A DNA stretch of 64,000 nt, taken from Sphingopyxis sp. H073 (GTDB lineage Bacteria > Pseudomonadota > Alphaproteobacteria > Sphingomonadales > Sphingomonadaceae). Position 1 is the stretch's first letter. Every line of letters starts with the position of its first letter. A program made the translations under genes and the position numbers. The notes below the pieces were generated by a model. The model was not told where the DNA came from, did not search any database, and saw only the letters and a program-made list of their open reading frames with translations. The stretch spans positions 1-64,000 of the forward strand of contig NZ_LNSG01000015.1 of assembly GCF_001468395.1 (NCBI RefSeq), written 5' to 3'. Positions 47,208 through 56,528 of the stretch are shown here, piece after piece.

Positions 47208-48637
47208 CCGCCGATCTCGCGCTCATCTGGCCCGAACTGATCCTGACGATCGGCGGGCTGGTCACGCTGATGCTCGGAACCTATGCGGGTGATCGCCAGG
47301 TCGGGCTCTATCAGCTCGCCGCGATGGTGACGCTGGCGGCGGCCGCCGCAGCGGTGCTGGCGCTGTTCGGGACCGACACCACGGTCTTTTCGGGCACGCT
47401 GTCGGTCGACAGCTTCGGCGGTTTCGCCAAGCTGCTGATCTATGCCGCGAGCTTCATCTGCGTCGTCATCGCGCCGCGGTTCTTCAAGGATGCGATGCGC
47501 GCCGAATATCCCGTGCTGATCCTGTTCGCGGCGCTCGGCATGGGGATCATGGCGTCGTCGCGCGACCTGATGACGCTTTATGTCGGGCTCGAGCTCAACA
47601 GCCTGGCCTCCTATGTGCTCGCGAGCTTCATGCGCAGCGACGAACGGTCGAGCGAAGCGGGGCTCAAATATTTCGTCCTCGGCGCGCTTGCGAGCGGAAT
47701 CCTGCTCTATGGCATCTCGCTGCTCTATGGCTTCACCGGTTCAACCGATTTTGCCACGATCGCCGCGGCGCTGGGCGGTGAGCTGAACATCGGCATCATC
47801 TTCGGCATCGTGTTCGTGATCGCCGGCCTGGCGTTCAAGATCAGCGCCGTGCCGTTCCACATGTGGACTCCCGACGTTTATGAAGGCGCGCCGACCCCGG
47901 TGACGGCCTTCTTCGCCACCGCGCCCAAGGTCGCGGCGATGGCGCTGATGACGCGTGTCGTGATCGGCGCGGTTGGGCCGGCGGTGGGCGCATGGCAGCA
48001 GATCATCATCTTCCTCGCGCTCGCGTCGATTATCCTCGGTGCGGTGGGCGCGATCGGGCAGAAGAATATCAAGCGCCTGCTCGCTTACTCGTCGATCAAC
48101 AACGTTGGCTATATGCTGATCGGCCTTGCCGCGGGAACGCAGCAGGGGGTCGAGGGCGTGCTGACCTATTTGCTCGTCTATATGGTGACGACAATCGGAA
48201 GCTTCCTGATCGTGCTGCAACTGCGCGACGACCGCGGCAACCAGATCGAAAGCATCCCGGCGCTCGCAGGTTATTCGCAGCGTCGCCCCGGCCTCGCCGC
48301 GGCGATGGCGGTGTTCCTGTTCAGCCTTGCCGGCATCCCGCCGCTCTTTGGCTTCTGGCCGAAGTATCTGGTCTTCGAGGCCGCGGTGAACGCCAACCTG
48401 GTGCCGCTGGCGGTGGCCGGTATCGTCGCTTCGGTGATCGGCGCCTTTTATTATATCGCCATCATCAAGACGATGTATTTCGACGAAAAATCGGACACCG
48501 AATTCCCGCGCGGAACGGGCACGGTGGTCGAGGATGCGGTGATCACCGCGAGTGCGCTGTGGCTCTCGGTCATCGGCTATCTCTTCATCGGCGTCCTGGC
48601 CGCGCTGTCGGCGACCGCGGCGGCGGTGCTGTTCTGA
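47204..48637 (+). CDS. nuoN: NADH-quinone oxidoreductase subunit N
   Basis: The third antiporter-like subunit (477 residues). Blocks include [104 protein letters not shown] and [26 protein letters not shown]. It completes the NuoA-N set. Its stop TGA (48635-48637) overlaps what appears to be the CTG start of birA. Confidence 0.97.
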   Translation: MTADLALIWPELILTIGGLVTLMLGTYAGDRQVGLYQLAAMVTLAAAAAAVLALFGTDTTVFSGTLSVDSFGGFAKLLIYAASFICVVIAPRFFKDAMRAEYPVLILFAALGMGIMASSRDLMTLYVGLELNSLASYVLASFMRSDERSSEAGLKYFVLGALASGILLYGISLLYGFTGSTDFATIAAALGGELNIGIIFGIVFVIAGLAFKISAVPFHMWTPDVYEGAPTPVTAFFATAPKVAAMALMTRVVIGAVGPAVGAWQQIIIFLALASIILGAVGAIGQKNIKRLLAYSSINNVGYMLIGLAAGTQQGVEGVLTYLLVYMVTTIGSFLIVLQLRDDRGNQIESIPALAGYSQRRPGLAAAMAVFLFSLAGIPPLFGFWPKYLVFEAAVNANLVPLAVAGIVASVIGAFYYIAIIKTMYFDEKSDTEFPRGTGTVVEDAVITASALWLSVIGYLFIGVLAALSATAAAVLF

Positions 48638-49359
48638 TCCCGCCGATCGAGCGGATCGCGGAGACAGGTTCGACCAACGCCGACCTGCTGGCGCGACTGG
48701 CCAGCGGCGAGCATGTCGGCGAGGGGCATTGGCTCGTCGCCGACCGCCAGAACGCCGGGCGGGGCCGTCTGGGCCGGGCGTGGGGCGATGGCCACGGCAA
48801 TTTCATGGGATCGACGGTCGTTCACCTGGCCGCGGGCGACCCGTCTCCCGCGACCCTAGCGCTGGTTGCCGGGGTCGCGCTGGCGAAAGCCGTCGCAGCG
48901 CTGGCACCTGCTGTCACCGCAACCCTCAAATGGCCGAACGATCTGCTGATCGACGGCGCGAAATGCGCCGGCATATTGATGGAGCGGACGGGCAACAGCG
49001 TCGTCATGGGTATCGGGGTCAATCTGGTCTCCGCTCCCGAAATCCCCGATCGCGCCACTGCATCGCTCGCCGGCAAGGGTGCGCTCCTCGACCGCGACCG
49101 CTTCGCCGAGGCGCTGGCGATCGCGATGACGGACGCTTTGTGGACGTGGCGGCAGGAAGGCGTCGGCAGCATCGTCAACGCCTGGCTGCCGATGGGGCAT
49201 CCGGTCGGCACGCCGCTGCATGTTTCCGAACAGGGGATCGACGGCCTATTCGACGGTCTCGCGCCCGATGGCGCGCTGCGCTTGCGCGTTGCGGGCGGGG
49301 GGACCATGCTGGTTCACGCGGGCGACGTCGAATTGCAGCGGCCCGTGGAGGGGAATTAG
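48634..49359 (+). CDS. birA: biotin--[acetyl-CoA-carboxylase] ligase
   Basis: Activates biotin as biotinyl-AMP and attaches it to the carboxylase carrier lysine. The 241 residues read [21 protein letters not shown] at the N terminus (substrate motif E-T-G-S-T-N), the biotin-binding GRGRLGRAWG, KWPNDLLIDGAKCAGILME and MGIGVNLVSAP. There is no N-terminal DNA-binding domain, so this is the monofunctional type. No ATG, GTG or TTG stands at the right place. CTG 48634 overlaps the nuoN stop as CTGA, in the style of the ATGA and GTGA overlaps of this operon, and is taken as the start. A read-in from further upstream would be nonsense frame of nuoN. Confidence 0.85.
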   Translation: MIPPIERIAETGSTNADLLARLASGEHVGEGHWLVADRQNAGRGRLGRAWGDGHGNFMGSTVVHLAAGDPSPATLALVAGVALAKAVAALAPAVTATLKWPNDLLIDGAKCAGILMERTGNSVVMGIGVNLVSAPEIPDRATASLAGKGALLDRDRFAEALAIAMTDALWTWRQEGVGSIVNAWLPMGHPVGTPLHVSEQGIDGLFDGLAPDGALRLRVAGGGTMLVHAGDVELQRPVEGN

Positions 49360-50157
49360 GTGTCCATGCAAATTCTGCTCGCGATCGATGTCGGCAACAC
49401 CAACGCCAAATTCGCCCTGTTCCGGGGAACCGAACTGCTCGCGCGCTGGCGCATCGCGACCGACGACCGGCGCACGGCCGACGAGTATATGGTCTGGCTC
49501 GACCAGCTTATGCGGATCGAGGGGCATGACCGCGCCGAGGTTGGCGCCGTGATCATCTCGACCGTGGTGCCCCGGGCGCTCCACAACCTGCAACTGCTCG
49601 CGGTCAAATATTTCGGCGTCGACGCGCTCGTCGCGGGGCGCGATCCGGTGAGCTGGGGCATCGCGCTCAGGGTCGACGAGCCGCAATCGGTGGGCGCCGA
49701 TCGCGCGGTCAACGCGATTTCCGCGCAGGCGGTCGAGCCGGGCAAGGACAAGCTCGTCATCAGTTTCGGCACCGCGACGACGCTCGACCATATCGGCCCT
49801 GAGGGCGCCTATCTCGGCGGGATCATCGCGCCCGGCGTCAACCTGTCGCTCGAAGCGCTCGTTGCCGCGGCCGCCAAGCTGCCGCGCATCGCGATCGAGG
49901 CGCCGGCGACCGCCAGCGTCATCGGCCGCACGACCGAAAGCCAGATGCTGATCGGCGTCTATTGGGGCTATGTCTCGATGATGGAGGGGCTGATCGCGCG
50001 GATGAAGGTTGAGATCGGCAAGCCGCTGACGGTGATCGCCACGGGCGGCCTTGCAACGCTGTTCCAGGAACAGGCGCACCTGTTCGACCGCATCGAACCC
50101 GATCTGACGCTGAACGGGCTGATGCATCTCTATCATCAACGAAAGCCGACATTATGA
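49360..50157 (+). CDS. coaX: type III pantothenate kinase
   Basis: Phosphorylates pantothenate, the first step of CoA synthesis; type III enzymes resist feedback by CoA. The 265 residues start [28 protein letters not shown] (phosphate-binding loop), then [72 protein letters not shown] 49360 directly after the birA stop has GGAGGGG six bases away; ATG 49366 is an alternative two codons later. Its stop overlaps the RNase J gene start (ATGA). Confidence 0.94.
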   Translation: MSMQILLAIDVGNTNAKFALFRGTELLARWRIATDDRRTADEYMVWLDQLMRIEGHDRAEVGAVIISTVVPRALHNLQLLAVKYFGVDALVAGRDPVSWGIALRVDEPQSVGADRAVNAISAQAVEPGKDKLVISFGTATTLDHIGPEGAYLGGIIAPGVNLSLEALVAAAAKLPRIAIEAPATASVIGRTTESQMLIGVYWGYVSMMEGLIARMKVEIGKPLTVIATGGLATLFQEQAHLFDRIEPDLTLNGLMHLYHQRKPTL

Positions 50158-51788
50158 CGACTCCGGGCAAGGAGCTGCTTTTCCTCGCATTGGGCGGATC
50201 GGGCGAGATCGGCATGAACGCCAATCTCTATGGCTGCGACGGCAAATGGATCATGCTCGACCTCGGCGTGACCTTCGGCAGCCAGGATTATCCGGGGATC
50301 GAGATCGTGATGCCCGACCTCGAATTCATCGAGGACCGCAAGGACGACCTGCTTGGCATCGTGCTGACGCACGGGCATGAGGACCATATCGGCGCCATCC
50401 CCTATCTTGCCGCCGACCTCGGCGTGCCACTCTATGCCAATCGCTTCACCGCCGGGCTGATCGCGAACAAGCTCGCCGAAGAGGGGCTGGAGAAAGAGGT
50501 CGAGATCAGGGTCGTCGATATCGACGAAAGCTTTCGCATCGGCCCCTTCGGTATCCGGCTGGTGCCGCTGGCGCATTCGATCCTCGAGATGAGCGCGGCG
50601 GTGATCGACACGCCCTATGGGCGCGTCTTCCACACCGGCGACTGGAAGCTCGACGACGACCCGATCCTCGGAACGCCGGCAAGTGCGGCGGCGCTGACCG
50701 CGATCGGCGACGAGGGGGTCGACGTGCTCGTCTGCGATTCGACCAATGCCTTCAATGCACAGGCATCGGGCAGCGAGGGCAGCGTGCGCGACGGGCTGAT
50801 GGCCGCGGTCGGCGCGGCAAAGGGCAGGGTGGTCGTCACGACCTTCGCGTCGAACGCGGCGCGGCTCGCGACCCTTGGCGCGGTTGCCAAGGCGACGGGG
50901 CGGACTTTGTGCGTCGCAGGACGCTCGCTCGACCGCATTCTCGGTGTCGCGCGGACGGTCGGTTACCTCAAGGATTTCCCGCCGACGGTCGATTTCGACG
51001 AGGCGATGCGCCTGCCGCGCAACAAGGTGATGGTGATCGCGACCGGCGGGCAGGGCGAGCCGCGCGCCGCGCTGGCGCGCATGGCGGCCGACATCCACCA
51101 GATCAAGCTGGAGGCGGGCGACACGGTCGTCTTTTCGTCGAAGCAGATCCCCGGCAACGAGGTTGCGATCGGACGGATCATGAACCAGCTTGCCGCGAAG
51201 GACGTGCTGACCGTCACCGAGAAGCAGGCGCATATCCATGTCAGCGGCCATCCGGGGCAGCCCGAACTCGCCGCGCTCTATGGCTGGTTGCGGCCGAAGC
51301 TCCTGGTGCCGGTGCATGGTGAGATCCGCCATATGCACGAACAGGCGCGCTTTGCGCTCGAACGGGGCGTGCCCGACATGCTGGTGCAGGAGAATGGCGA
51401 CCTTGTCCGCCTCGCGCCGGGGCCGGCGCGGATCGTCGAACGCGTGCGTTCGGGCCGCCTGATCCTCGACGGCGACGTGATCTTGCCCGCCGATGGCGAG
51501 ACGATCAACGAACGGCGCAAGCTCGCCCTTTACGGCCAGATTTCGGTCGCCGTCGTGCTGTCGGACGGCAAGTTCGAGGGTAGCGCGATCCAGTATCGCG
51601 GCGTGCCGGTCGAGGATGACCGCGAAAGCTTCCTTGAGGAAATGAACGAAGCGGCCGAGCAGGCGGCGAAGGGGCCGGCGCGCGACCGCGAGGCGCTGAA
51701 AGAGGCGATCCGCCTCGGCGTGCGGCGGGTCGCGACCGACTGGACCGGCAAGAAGCCGATCACCGACGTGCTGATCGTGGATGTCTGA
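50154..51788 (+). CDS. rnj: ribonuclease J
   Basis: A metallo-beta-lactamase/beta-CASP RNase with endo- and 5'-exonuclease activity in mRNA and rRNA processing. The 544 residues include [33 protein letters not shown], the zinc motif [15 protein letters not shown] at about 71-85, [30 protein letters not shown], the beta-CASP block [17 protein letters not shown], and [29 protein letters not shown]. It is the fourth coupled gene after nuoN, so its expression may follow that of complex I. Confidence 0.95.
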   Translation: MTTPGKELLFLALGGSGEIGMNANLYGCDGKWIMLDLGVTFGSQDYPGIEIVMPDLEFIEDRKDDLLGIVLTHGHEDHIGAIPYLAADLGVPLYANRFTAGLIANKLAEEGLEKEVEIRVVDIDESFRIGPFGIRLVPLAHSILEMSAAVIDTPYGRVFHTGDWKLDDDPILGTPASAAALTAIGDEGVDVLVCDSTNAFNAQASGSEGSVRDGLMAAVGAAKGRVVVTTFASNAARLATLGAVAKATGRTLCVAGRSLDRILGVARTVGYLKDFPPTVDFDEAMRLPRNKVMVIATGGQGEPRAALARMAADIHQIKLEAGDTVVFSSKQIPGNEVAIGRIMNQLAAKDVLTVTEKQAHIHVSGHPGQPELAALYGWLRPKLLVPVHGEIRHMHEQARFALERGVPDMLVQENGDLVRLAPGPARIVERVRSGRLILDGDVILPADGETINERRKLALYGQISVAVVLSDGKFEGSAIQYRGVPVEDDRESFLEEMNEAAEQAAKGPARDREALKEAIRLGVRRVATDWTGKKPITDVLIVDV

Positions 51789-51791
51789 GTC

Positions 51792-52052
51792 ATGAAATGG
51801 ACGTCTATCCTGGCAATCTACACGCTTTTCTGGGCTTTCAGCGCCTTTTTCGTGCTGCCCTTCCATGGCCGCCGTGCCGAGGATGATGCGACGCCGCTGG
51901 TGCGGGGGCAGGATCGGGGCGCGCCGGCCACCGTGCGTCCGGGACGCATCCTGCTGCAGATGACGATCGTCGCGACGATCGGCTTCGTGCTTTATTACAT
52001 CGCTTATGTGAACGGCTGGGCCGACCCCGATGTGCTGAGCGGGCGGGCCTGA
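51792..52052 (+). CDS. DUF1467 family membrane protein
   Basis: An 86-residue protein with two membrane helices (SILAIYTLFWAFSAFFVLPF and LLQMTIVATIGFVLYYIAYVNGW) separated by a polar loop. The opening MKWTSILAIYTLFWAFSAFFVLPFHG and the R-P-G-R-I-L-L block match DUF1467, found next to RNase J in many alphaproteobacteria. It starts 3 bp after the rnj stop. Function unknown. Confidence 0.88.
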   Translation: MKWTSILAIYTLFWAFSAFFVLPFHGRRAEDDATPLVRGQDRGAPATVRPGRILLQMTIVATIGFVLYYIAYVNGWADPDVLSGRA

Positions 52053-52099
52053 GCGGTAACCTGATTTGGCGGCTTTGGAGTGGGGAGCGGACGTATAAT

Positions 52100-52232
52100 C
52101 CTCCCTGTCGCGCAGCGATGGGGAGGGGGACCGCCGCCGAAGGCGGTGGTGGAGGGGCCGCGACGGTGGCGGCATTGCCCCTCCGTCAGCGCTTCGCGCT
52201 GCCACCTCCCCATGGCTGCGCCACAGGGAGGA
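52100..52232. repeat. large palindromic repeat, relative of the nuoI-nuoJ element
   Basis: The left arm begins TCCTCCCTGTCGCGCAGC followed by GATGGGGAGGGGGACCG, and the right arm ends CCCCATGGCTGCGCCACAGG plus GAGGA. The outer and inner blocks (GGGGAGG/CCTCCCC, GGAGGGGC/GCCCCTCC) are inverted. Inside are smaller hairpins such as CCGCC-GCCGAA-GGCGG. It fills the gap between the DUF1467 gene and the convergent TipN-like gene. No coding sequence is believable in 52053-52288. Confidence 0.75.
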
Positions 52233-52288
52233 ACGAATGTTCCCAACCGGTCGAAGGCTGCCGGGCCAACCCGGCTGCTTCAGCGCAA

Positions 52289-54652
52289 TCAGCCCCGCAG
52301 GCGGTCGATCGCCTGCGCCAGCGCCACATAGAGCTTGCCGATATCCGACGAGAGCAGGGTGACGCTGATCGCCGACCCGTCGCGCGCGCCCATCAGCAGG
52401 CGCAGCATCGCCTCGAAATCGTGAATGAACTGGTTCACCGCGGCGTGGAAGCCGTCGTCATTCTGGTAGAGGCGCAGGATTTCCTTCGCCTCGCCATTTT
52501 CGATCAGCTTGACCGCGCGCCGCGCGAAGACGCCGCGGTCGCCCTTGAGATAAGCGTCCCACGCCATGTCGCTGACCTCGCTCGACAGTATCTTGGTCAT
52601 GTCGATCGCGGTCGATTTGAGCGCTTCGGTCAGCACGCCGACCTGCTTCGCCATCGAATCGCGGTCGGAGGCAGCGATCGCCTGTTCGGCCTCGATCGCG
52701 CGCGCCTCGACGCTGGCGCTCGTGTCCATGATCGTGATCAGCTGGCGCATCAGCCGGTCGGTCGCAGCGTTGGCGGCTTCGACCGCGCGGCGTGAGGCTT
52801 CCTCGATCGCGGTGAGCTGCGTCATGATTTCGGTCTTGAACGAGGCGTCGATCGCTTCGCTTGCCGTCGCCTTCATTGCGTCGCGGGCACCCGAGACGAG
52901 CTTTTCGAGCGTCTGGCGCGCTTCCTCGGCCGCGCTGTCGGCGGTCGCGCGGACTTCGCCGAGCGTCGCGATCATTCGTGCGCCGCCCTGTTCGGCAAAT
53001 TCGTCAGCGCCGCTGCGCAGTCGGGCGAGCGCGGTGTCGGCGTCGGCGAGCGACGCCTTGATGCGATCGGCGAGCGCCTGCTGGCTGTCGGCGTGCGCCG
53101 CCATCTGCTCTTCGTTCGACTGCAGCGTCGATTTGACGGCGTTCACGTGCGACAGCGTCGATTGCGCGACGAGCTCGGAGGCTTCGAGCATCGGCTTCAT
53201 TTGCGACAGCGCGGTCTGCGTCGCCTTGCCGTGCGAATTCAGGCGGTCGATCGCGTGCGGCAGCGTCTCGTCGAGCTCGCGCGTTACCGCGTCGAGCGCA
53301 AGCAGCAGCGACTCCGCCTGCGTGATCAGTTGGTGCGCCGATCCGTTGCTCTTTTCCGCTTCGGCCATGAAGGCGGCGAGCTGGCCCTTGGTGTCGTCGA
53401 TCGCGCGGCCGATGACGCCGGTGCTGGACGTAACGCTGGTGTCGAGCGCCGCGAGTTGTTCGCCGACCGTCGCCACATGCGAGCTGATCTGCCGGGCGAG
53501 CGCGTCGCTCGTTTCGCCATGTGCGGCGAGTTGGGCTCCGAGCGTGTCGCCGGCTTCGCGTGCGGCGGCAAGGCGCGCGTCGAGCAACTCGGCGGCAGAA
53601 GCGACACTATCGCGGAAATGGCGCCAGCTGCCGTCCATCTGCCCCGTCACCGCAGCGATCGTCGCCTTGAGGTCGTCGCGCGCGGTTGCCGAGGCCTGCG
53701 TCATCTGCGCCAGCGCGACGCCATGCGCGTCGGTCACCTGCGACGCGACCGCGATCAGGCTCATCTCGGCGTCGCTGGCCTGTTGCCGCAACACGCCGAT
53801 GGCTTCGCTCAGGCTGGTAGCCGAGGCTTCGCCGATCTGCGCGGTTTTGCCGGCTTCCTCGGCAAGCGCGGCGAGCTTGGCCTCGAGGTTCGCGCCCTGC
53901 TGGTGCGCAACAAGGCCCGCCTCGCGGAAATTGACCGCAAGCCGCTGTGCGACGTCGTCGATCCGCGGCAGGCCGGCGAGCAGGCCGTCCATCCGCTGCA
54001 TCGCCACATCGCCCGAGCGCGCGAGCTGGTCGTGCGCGTTGGCGATGACCGACGCGTTCGTCGCGAGCTTGTCGCTGCTTTCGTTGAGGCGCAGAACGGT
54101 ATCGACGCCGAGCTGCTGCACCGTGCGTGCCTGTTCGCCGAGCTGGCGCTGCGCATCGGCAAGATTTTCCGCGAGGGCCCGCATCGAGGCATTGAGCGCC
54201 ATATTCTCGTCGCGGAGCGCGTCGGCAACCCGCGCGAAACGCGCCTGTTCGGACCGGCTCGATCGCAAGAGGGCCATCCAGAGCACGGCGATCAGGGTGA
54301 GCGGCATCGCGATTGTCGCGAGCAGCACCGGCCATGCGGCGAAGGCGGGCGCGCGGGTGAAGCGGTCGGTTCCGGCCGCAGCCGCGAAGGCGACCCAGCC
54401 GATGGCCACCATAATCAGCAGCGCGGGAACGATCCGGTCCTTCCACGACGAGCCTGCCGCATCGGTTTCGTCATAGTCCTGGGCGGCATGGGTGATGGCT
54501 GACATATCGAGCCAGTCGCGCTCCTCGGGAAGGGCGGTTTCGACTGCAGGCGCGGTCTCGGCCGCCGCGGCGGCCGCCTCGTTCTGCGCTTCGGCATCCG
54601 GATTTGCGGCGGAATCCCGCCACAGTCCGACGATCTTCTTTTCCCCCGTCAT
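52289..54652 (-). CDS. TipN-like membrane coiled-coil protein
   Basis: A 787-residue protein. The N terminus (1-70) is acidic and cytosolic, followed by two membrane helices (about 75-95 and 103-126) and then some 550 residues of continuous Ala/Asp/Gln/Lys-rich alpha-helical sequence predicted as coiled coil. The conserved C-terminal 95 residues read AWDAYLKGDRGVFARRAVKLIENGEAKEILRLYQNDDGFHAAVNQFIHDFEAMLRLLM..TLLSSDIGKLYVALAQAIDRLRG. Two helices plus a long coiled coil is the plan of Caulobacter TipN (888 residues), which marks the new pole and places division and flagella. I recall the conserved end from that group. Orthology is inferred, not tested. Confidence 0.6.
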   Translation of the reverse strand: MTGEKKIVGLWRDSAANPDAEAQNEAAAAAAETAPAVETALPEERDWLDMSAITHAAQDYDETDAAGSSWKDRIVPALLIMVAIGWVAFAAAAGTDRFTRAPAFAAWPVLLATIAMPLTLIAVLWMALLRSSRSEQARFARVADALRDENMALNASMRALAENLADAQRQLGEQARTVQQLGVDTVLRLNESSDKLATNASVIANAHDQLARSGDVAMQRMDGLLAGLPRIDDVAQRLAVNFREAGLVAHQQGANLEAKLAALAEEAGKTAQIGEASATSLSEAIGVLRQQASDAEMSLIAVASQVTDAHGVALAQMTQASATARDDLKATIAAVTGQMDGSWRHFRDSVASAAELLDARLAAAREAGDTLGAQLAAHGETSDALARQISSHVATVGEQLAALDTSVTSSTGVIGRAIDDTKGQLAAFMAEAEKSNGSAHQLITQAESLLLALDAVTRELDETLPHAIDRLNSHGKATQTALSQMKPMLEASELVAQSTLSHVNAVKSTLQSNEEQMAAHADSQQALADRIKASLADADTALARLRSGADEFAEQGGARMIATLGEVRATADSAAEEARQTLEKLVSGARDAMKATASEAIDASFKTEIMTQLTAIEEASRRAVEAANAATDRLMRQLITIMDTSASVEARAIEAEQAIAASDRDSMAKQVGVLTEALKSTAIDMTKILSSEVSDMAWDAYLKGDRGVFARRAVKLIENGEAKEILRLYQNDDGFHAAVNQFIHDFEAMLRLLMGARDGSAISVTLLSSDIGKLYVALAQAIDRLRG

Positions 54653-54720
54653 CCGGCCATATTAGCATCAAATCGCGTTCATGGAACGGAAACTTAACCA
54701 CAATCCGGCATGGTTGTGGA
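54653..54720. promoter_or_regulatory. short divergent region with a TTAACCAC motif
   Basis: A 68-bp gap between the TipN-like gene and the Hpt-like gene. It contains TTAACCAC (54694-54701), similar to a CtrA half-site (TTAACCAT), and an inverted repeat CCACAA (54698-54703) / TTGTGG (54714-54719) that ends at the base before the ATG at 54721. A CtrA site would fit cell-cycle genes but this is only suggestive. Confidence 0.3.
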
Positions 54721-55017
54721 ATGTCGTTCGATAGTGGGCCCCTGGATCGGTATCTTCATGCGGCGGTCGGAGACGATCCCGCGGTAGCCCGAGAGCTGCG
54801 GGAGAGCTTTGCCGCGAACACGCGCGAACTGGCGGATCTGATGCGGCGCGCGCGGTGCGACGCCAACTGGCGCGTCGCCGCCGAGCGGATGAAAAGCCTG
54901 GCCGCGACCTTCGGGGTGATTCCGCTGATCCAGCTCGCCGAAGCGGCGATCGAGGGCGTGCCCGGCGATCCAGCGATCCTGCGCGACATCAACGCGGCGA
55001 TCGACAGCTTCGCCTGA
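54721..55017 (+). CDS. Hpt-like domain protein lacking the phospho-histidine
   Basis: A 98-residue all-helical protein that resembles a histidine phosphotransfer domain: LDRYLHAAVGDDPAVARELRESFAANTRELADLMRRARCDANWRVAAERMKSLAATFGVIPLIQLAEAAIEG. In true Hpt domains the motif is H-x-L-K-G followed by a Gly-rich turn. Here it reads E55-R-M-K-S, so the phospho-accepting His is Glu while the Lys is kept. It probably cannot pass phosphate and could act as a binding or docking protein. ATG 54721 is chosen because the family pattern starts there. Divergent from the TipN-like gene. Confidence 0.6.
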   Translation: MSFDSGPLDRYLHAAVGDDPAVARELRESFAANTRELADLMRRARCDANWRVAAERMKSLAATFGVIPLIQLAEAAIEGVPGDPAILRDINAAIDSFA

Positions 55018-55178
55018 GCGCTGTCGCGGGTTCAATCCCCGTTCAGCCGCCCCCTGCCATTGGAAATATCGATCCCGGCCGTCTTGCCTTGGCAACGCTA
55101 CGGGTCTAGCCGCGTTGTGAACCGCGGCTGACCCCCGCATGCTTCTGGCAAGGCGGCCGTTTCAGAGGAGAGATATCG

Positions 55179-56453
55179 ATGTTCACCCGTTTCCGCCCGA
55201 CGACCGCGACCGCTGTGGCCGCCGTTTTGGGCTGCGCGCTGATGGCGACGGCCACCCCCGCCGTGGCGAAGGAAAAGCCGAAGAAGGAAGAGGCCGCGCA
55301 GGGGCCGAAGGTTTCGCCGAGCAAGGCATTCATGCCCGCTGTGAAGAAGATGGGCGACGCGACCAAGGCCAAGGATGCCGCCGCTTTGCAGGCGGCGCTG
55401 GCCGAGGGGCAGGCGACGGCGACCTCGAACGATGACAAATATCTGATGGGTTTCTACACGCTGCAGCTCGGCATCCTGACCAAGGATGAGGCGACCCAGA
55501 GTCAGGGCCTGGAGGCCGCGCTCGATTCGGGCCTCGTTCCGGCGGCCGACCTTGGCAACTATAATTTCTATTCGGGCCGTTTCGCCTATGTGAAGAAGGA
55601 CTATGTCAAGGCCGCGACGCGGTTCGAGGCGGCGAAGGCGGCGGGATCGACCGATTCCGCGCTGCCGCTGCTGCTGATGGACAGCTATCTGAACTCGGGA
55701 CGCGTCGATCAGGGGATCGCGCTCGCCAAGGCGACGATCGATGCCGAGCGCGCGGCGGGCCGGGTGCCATCGGAAGAATTGTATGTGCGTCCGGCGAAGT
55801 CGCTCCAAGCCGCGAAGCGCACCGACGAACTGCTCGACATTCTGACGCTCCGCGTCCGTGACTATCCGCAGCCCGCGGTCTGGCGCAACACATTGTACAT
55901 CCTGCTCCAGCAGGCGGGTCCCGACAAGGAACTCAACCTCGACATCCTTCGCCTGATGCGAGCGTCGGGCGCGATGACCGATCGCGGCGAATATCTGGAA
56001 TATGCGGCAATGGCGACCGAAGCCGGCTATCCGGGCGAGGTGGTGTCGCTGGTTCAACAGGGCATCGCGAACAAGGTTTTCACCGACCGGGATGAGCGCT
56101 TTTCGCAGATCCTGAGCTCACAGACCGACCGGGCCAAGGCCGACCGTCCCGGGCTCCTCGCGGACGCCAGCAAGCCGGTGACGAACCCCAAGGCGGCGCG
56201 CGCAACCGCGGATGCCTTGGTCGGCATCGGTGAAATCGCCAAGGCCATCCCGCTTTATGAGGCGATCGCCGCAAGCGATCCCATCGCGCAATATCGTCTG
56301 GGCGTGGCGCAGGCGCTTTCGGGGCAGAATGACGCTGCCCTCGCCACCCTGGCGAAGGTGCAGGGCAATCGTGCGCGGCTCGCCAAGCTGTGGACGGTCT
56401 ATGTCCAGACCAAAACGGCTCCGGCCGCCGTGGCGGCAGCCCCCGCCACCTGA
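55179..56453 (+). CDS. secreted TPR-like repeat protein of unknown function
   Basis: A 424-residue protein with a Sec signal peptide (MFTRFRPTTATAVAAVLGCALMATATPAVAKEK), a Lys/Pro/Glu-rich linker, then helical repeats: DKYLMGFYTLQLGILTKD, YNFYSGRFAYVKKDYVKAATRFEAAKAAGS, LLLMDSYLNSGRVDQGIALAKATID, ALVGIGEIAKAIPLYEAIAA, YRLGVAQALSGQNDAALATLAKV. These match tetratricopeptide spacing (A.....g....A...y..al). It may be a periplasmic scaffold. AGAGGAG precedes the ATG. A strong terminator follows. Confidence 0.75.
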   Translation: MFTRFRPTTATAVAAVLGCALMATATPAVAKEKPKKEEAAQGPKVSPSKAFMPAVKKMGDATKAKDAAALQAALAEGQATATSNDDKYLMGFYTLQLGILTKDEATQSQGLEAALDSGLVPAADLGNYNFYSGRFAYVKKDYVKAATRFEAAKAAGSTDSALPLLLMDSYLNSGRVDQGIALAKATIDAERAAGRVPSEELYVRPAKSLQAAKRTDELLDILTLRVRDYPQPAVWRNTLYILLQQAGPDKELNLDILRLMRASGAMTDRGEYLEYAAMATEAGYPGEVVSLVQQGIANKVFTDRDERFSQILSSQTDRAKADRPGLLADASKPVTNPKAARATADALVGIGEIAKAIPLYEAIAASDPIAQYRLGVAQALSGQNDAALATLAKVQGNRARLAKLWTVYVQTKTAPAAVAAAPAT

Positions 56454-56472
56454 TCAACCGGCGATACGGTAC

Positions 56473-56512
56473 AAAAAGGGCGCCATTCCATCGGGGGTGG
56501 CGCCCTTTTTTT
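56473..56512 (+). terminator. intrinsic terminator after the TPR-like gene
   Basis: AAAAAGGGCGCCA (56473-56485) pairs with TGGCGCCCTTTTT (56498-56510), followed by further T. On the minus strand the A run also yields a T tract, so it can stop the convergent Lrp-type gene as well. Confidence 0.85.
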
Positions 56513-56528
56513 GGCGTGTCGGCCGCCC

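Noticed and set aside
50136..52205. 689-codon minus-strand frame over rnj and the 52.1-kb repeat
   Set aside because: Antisense of RNase J plus the palindromic repeat; no domain seen.
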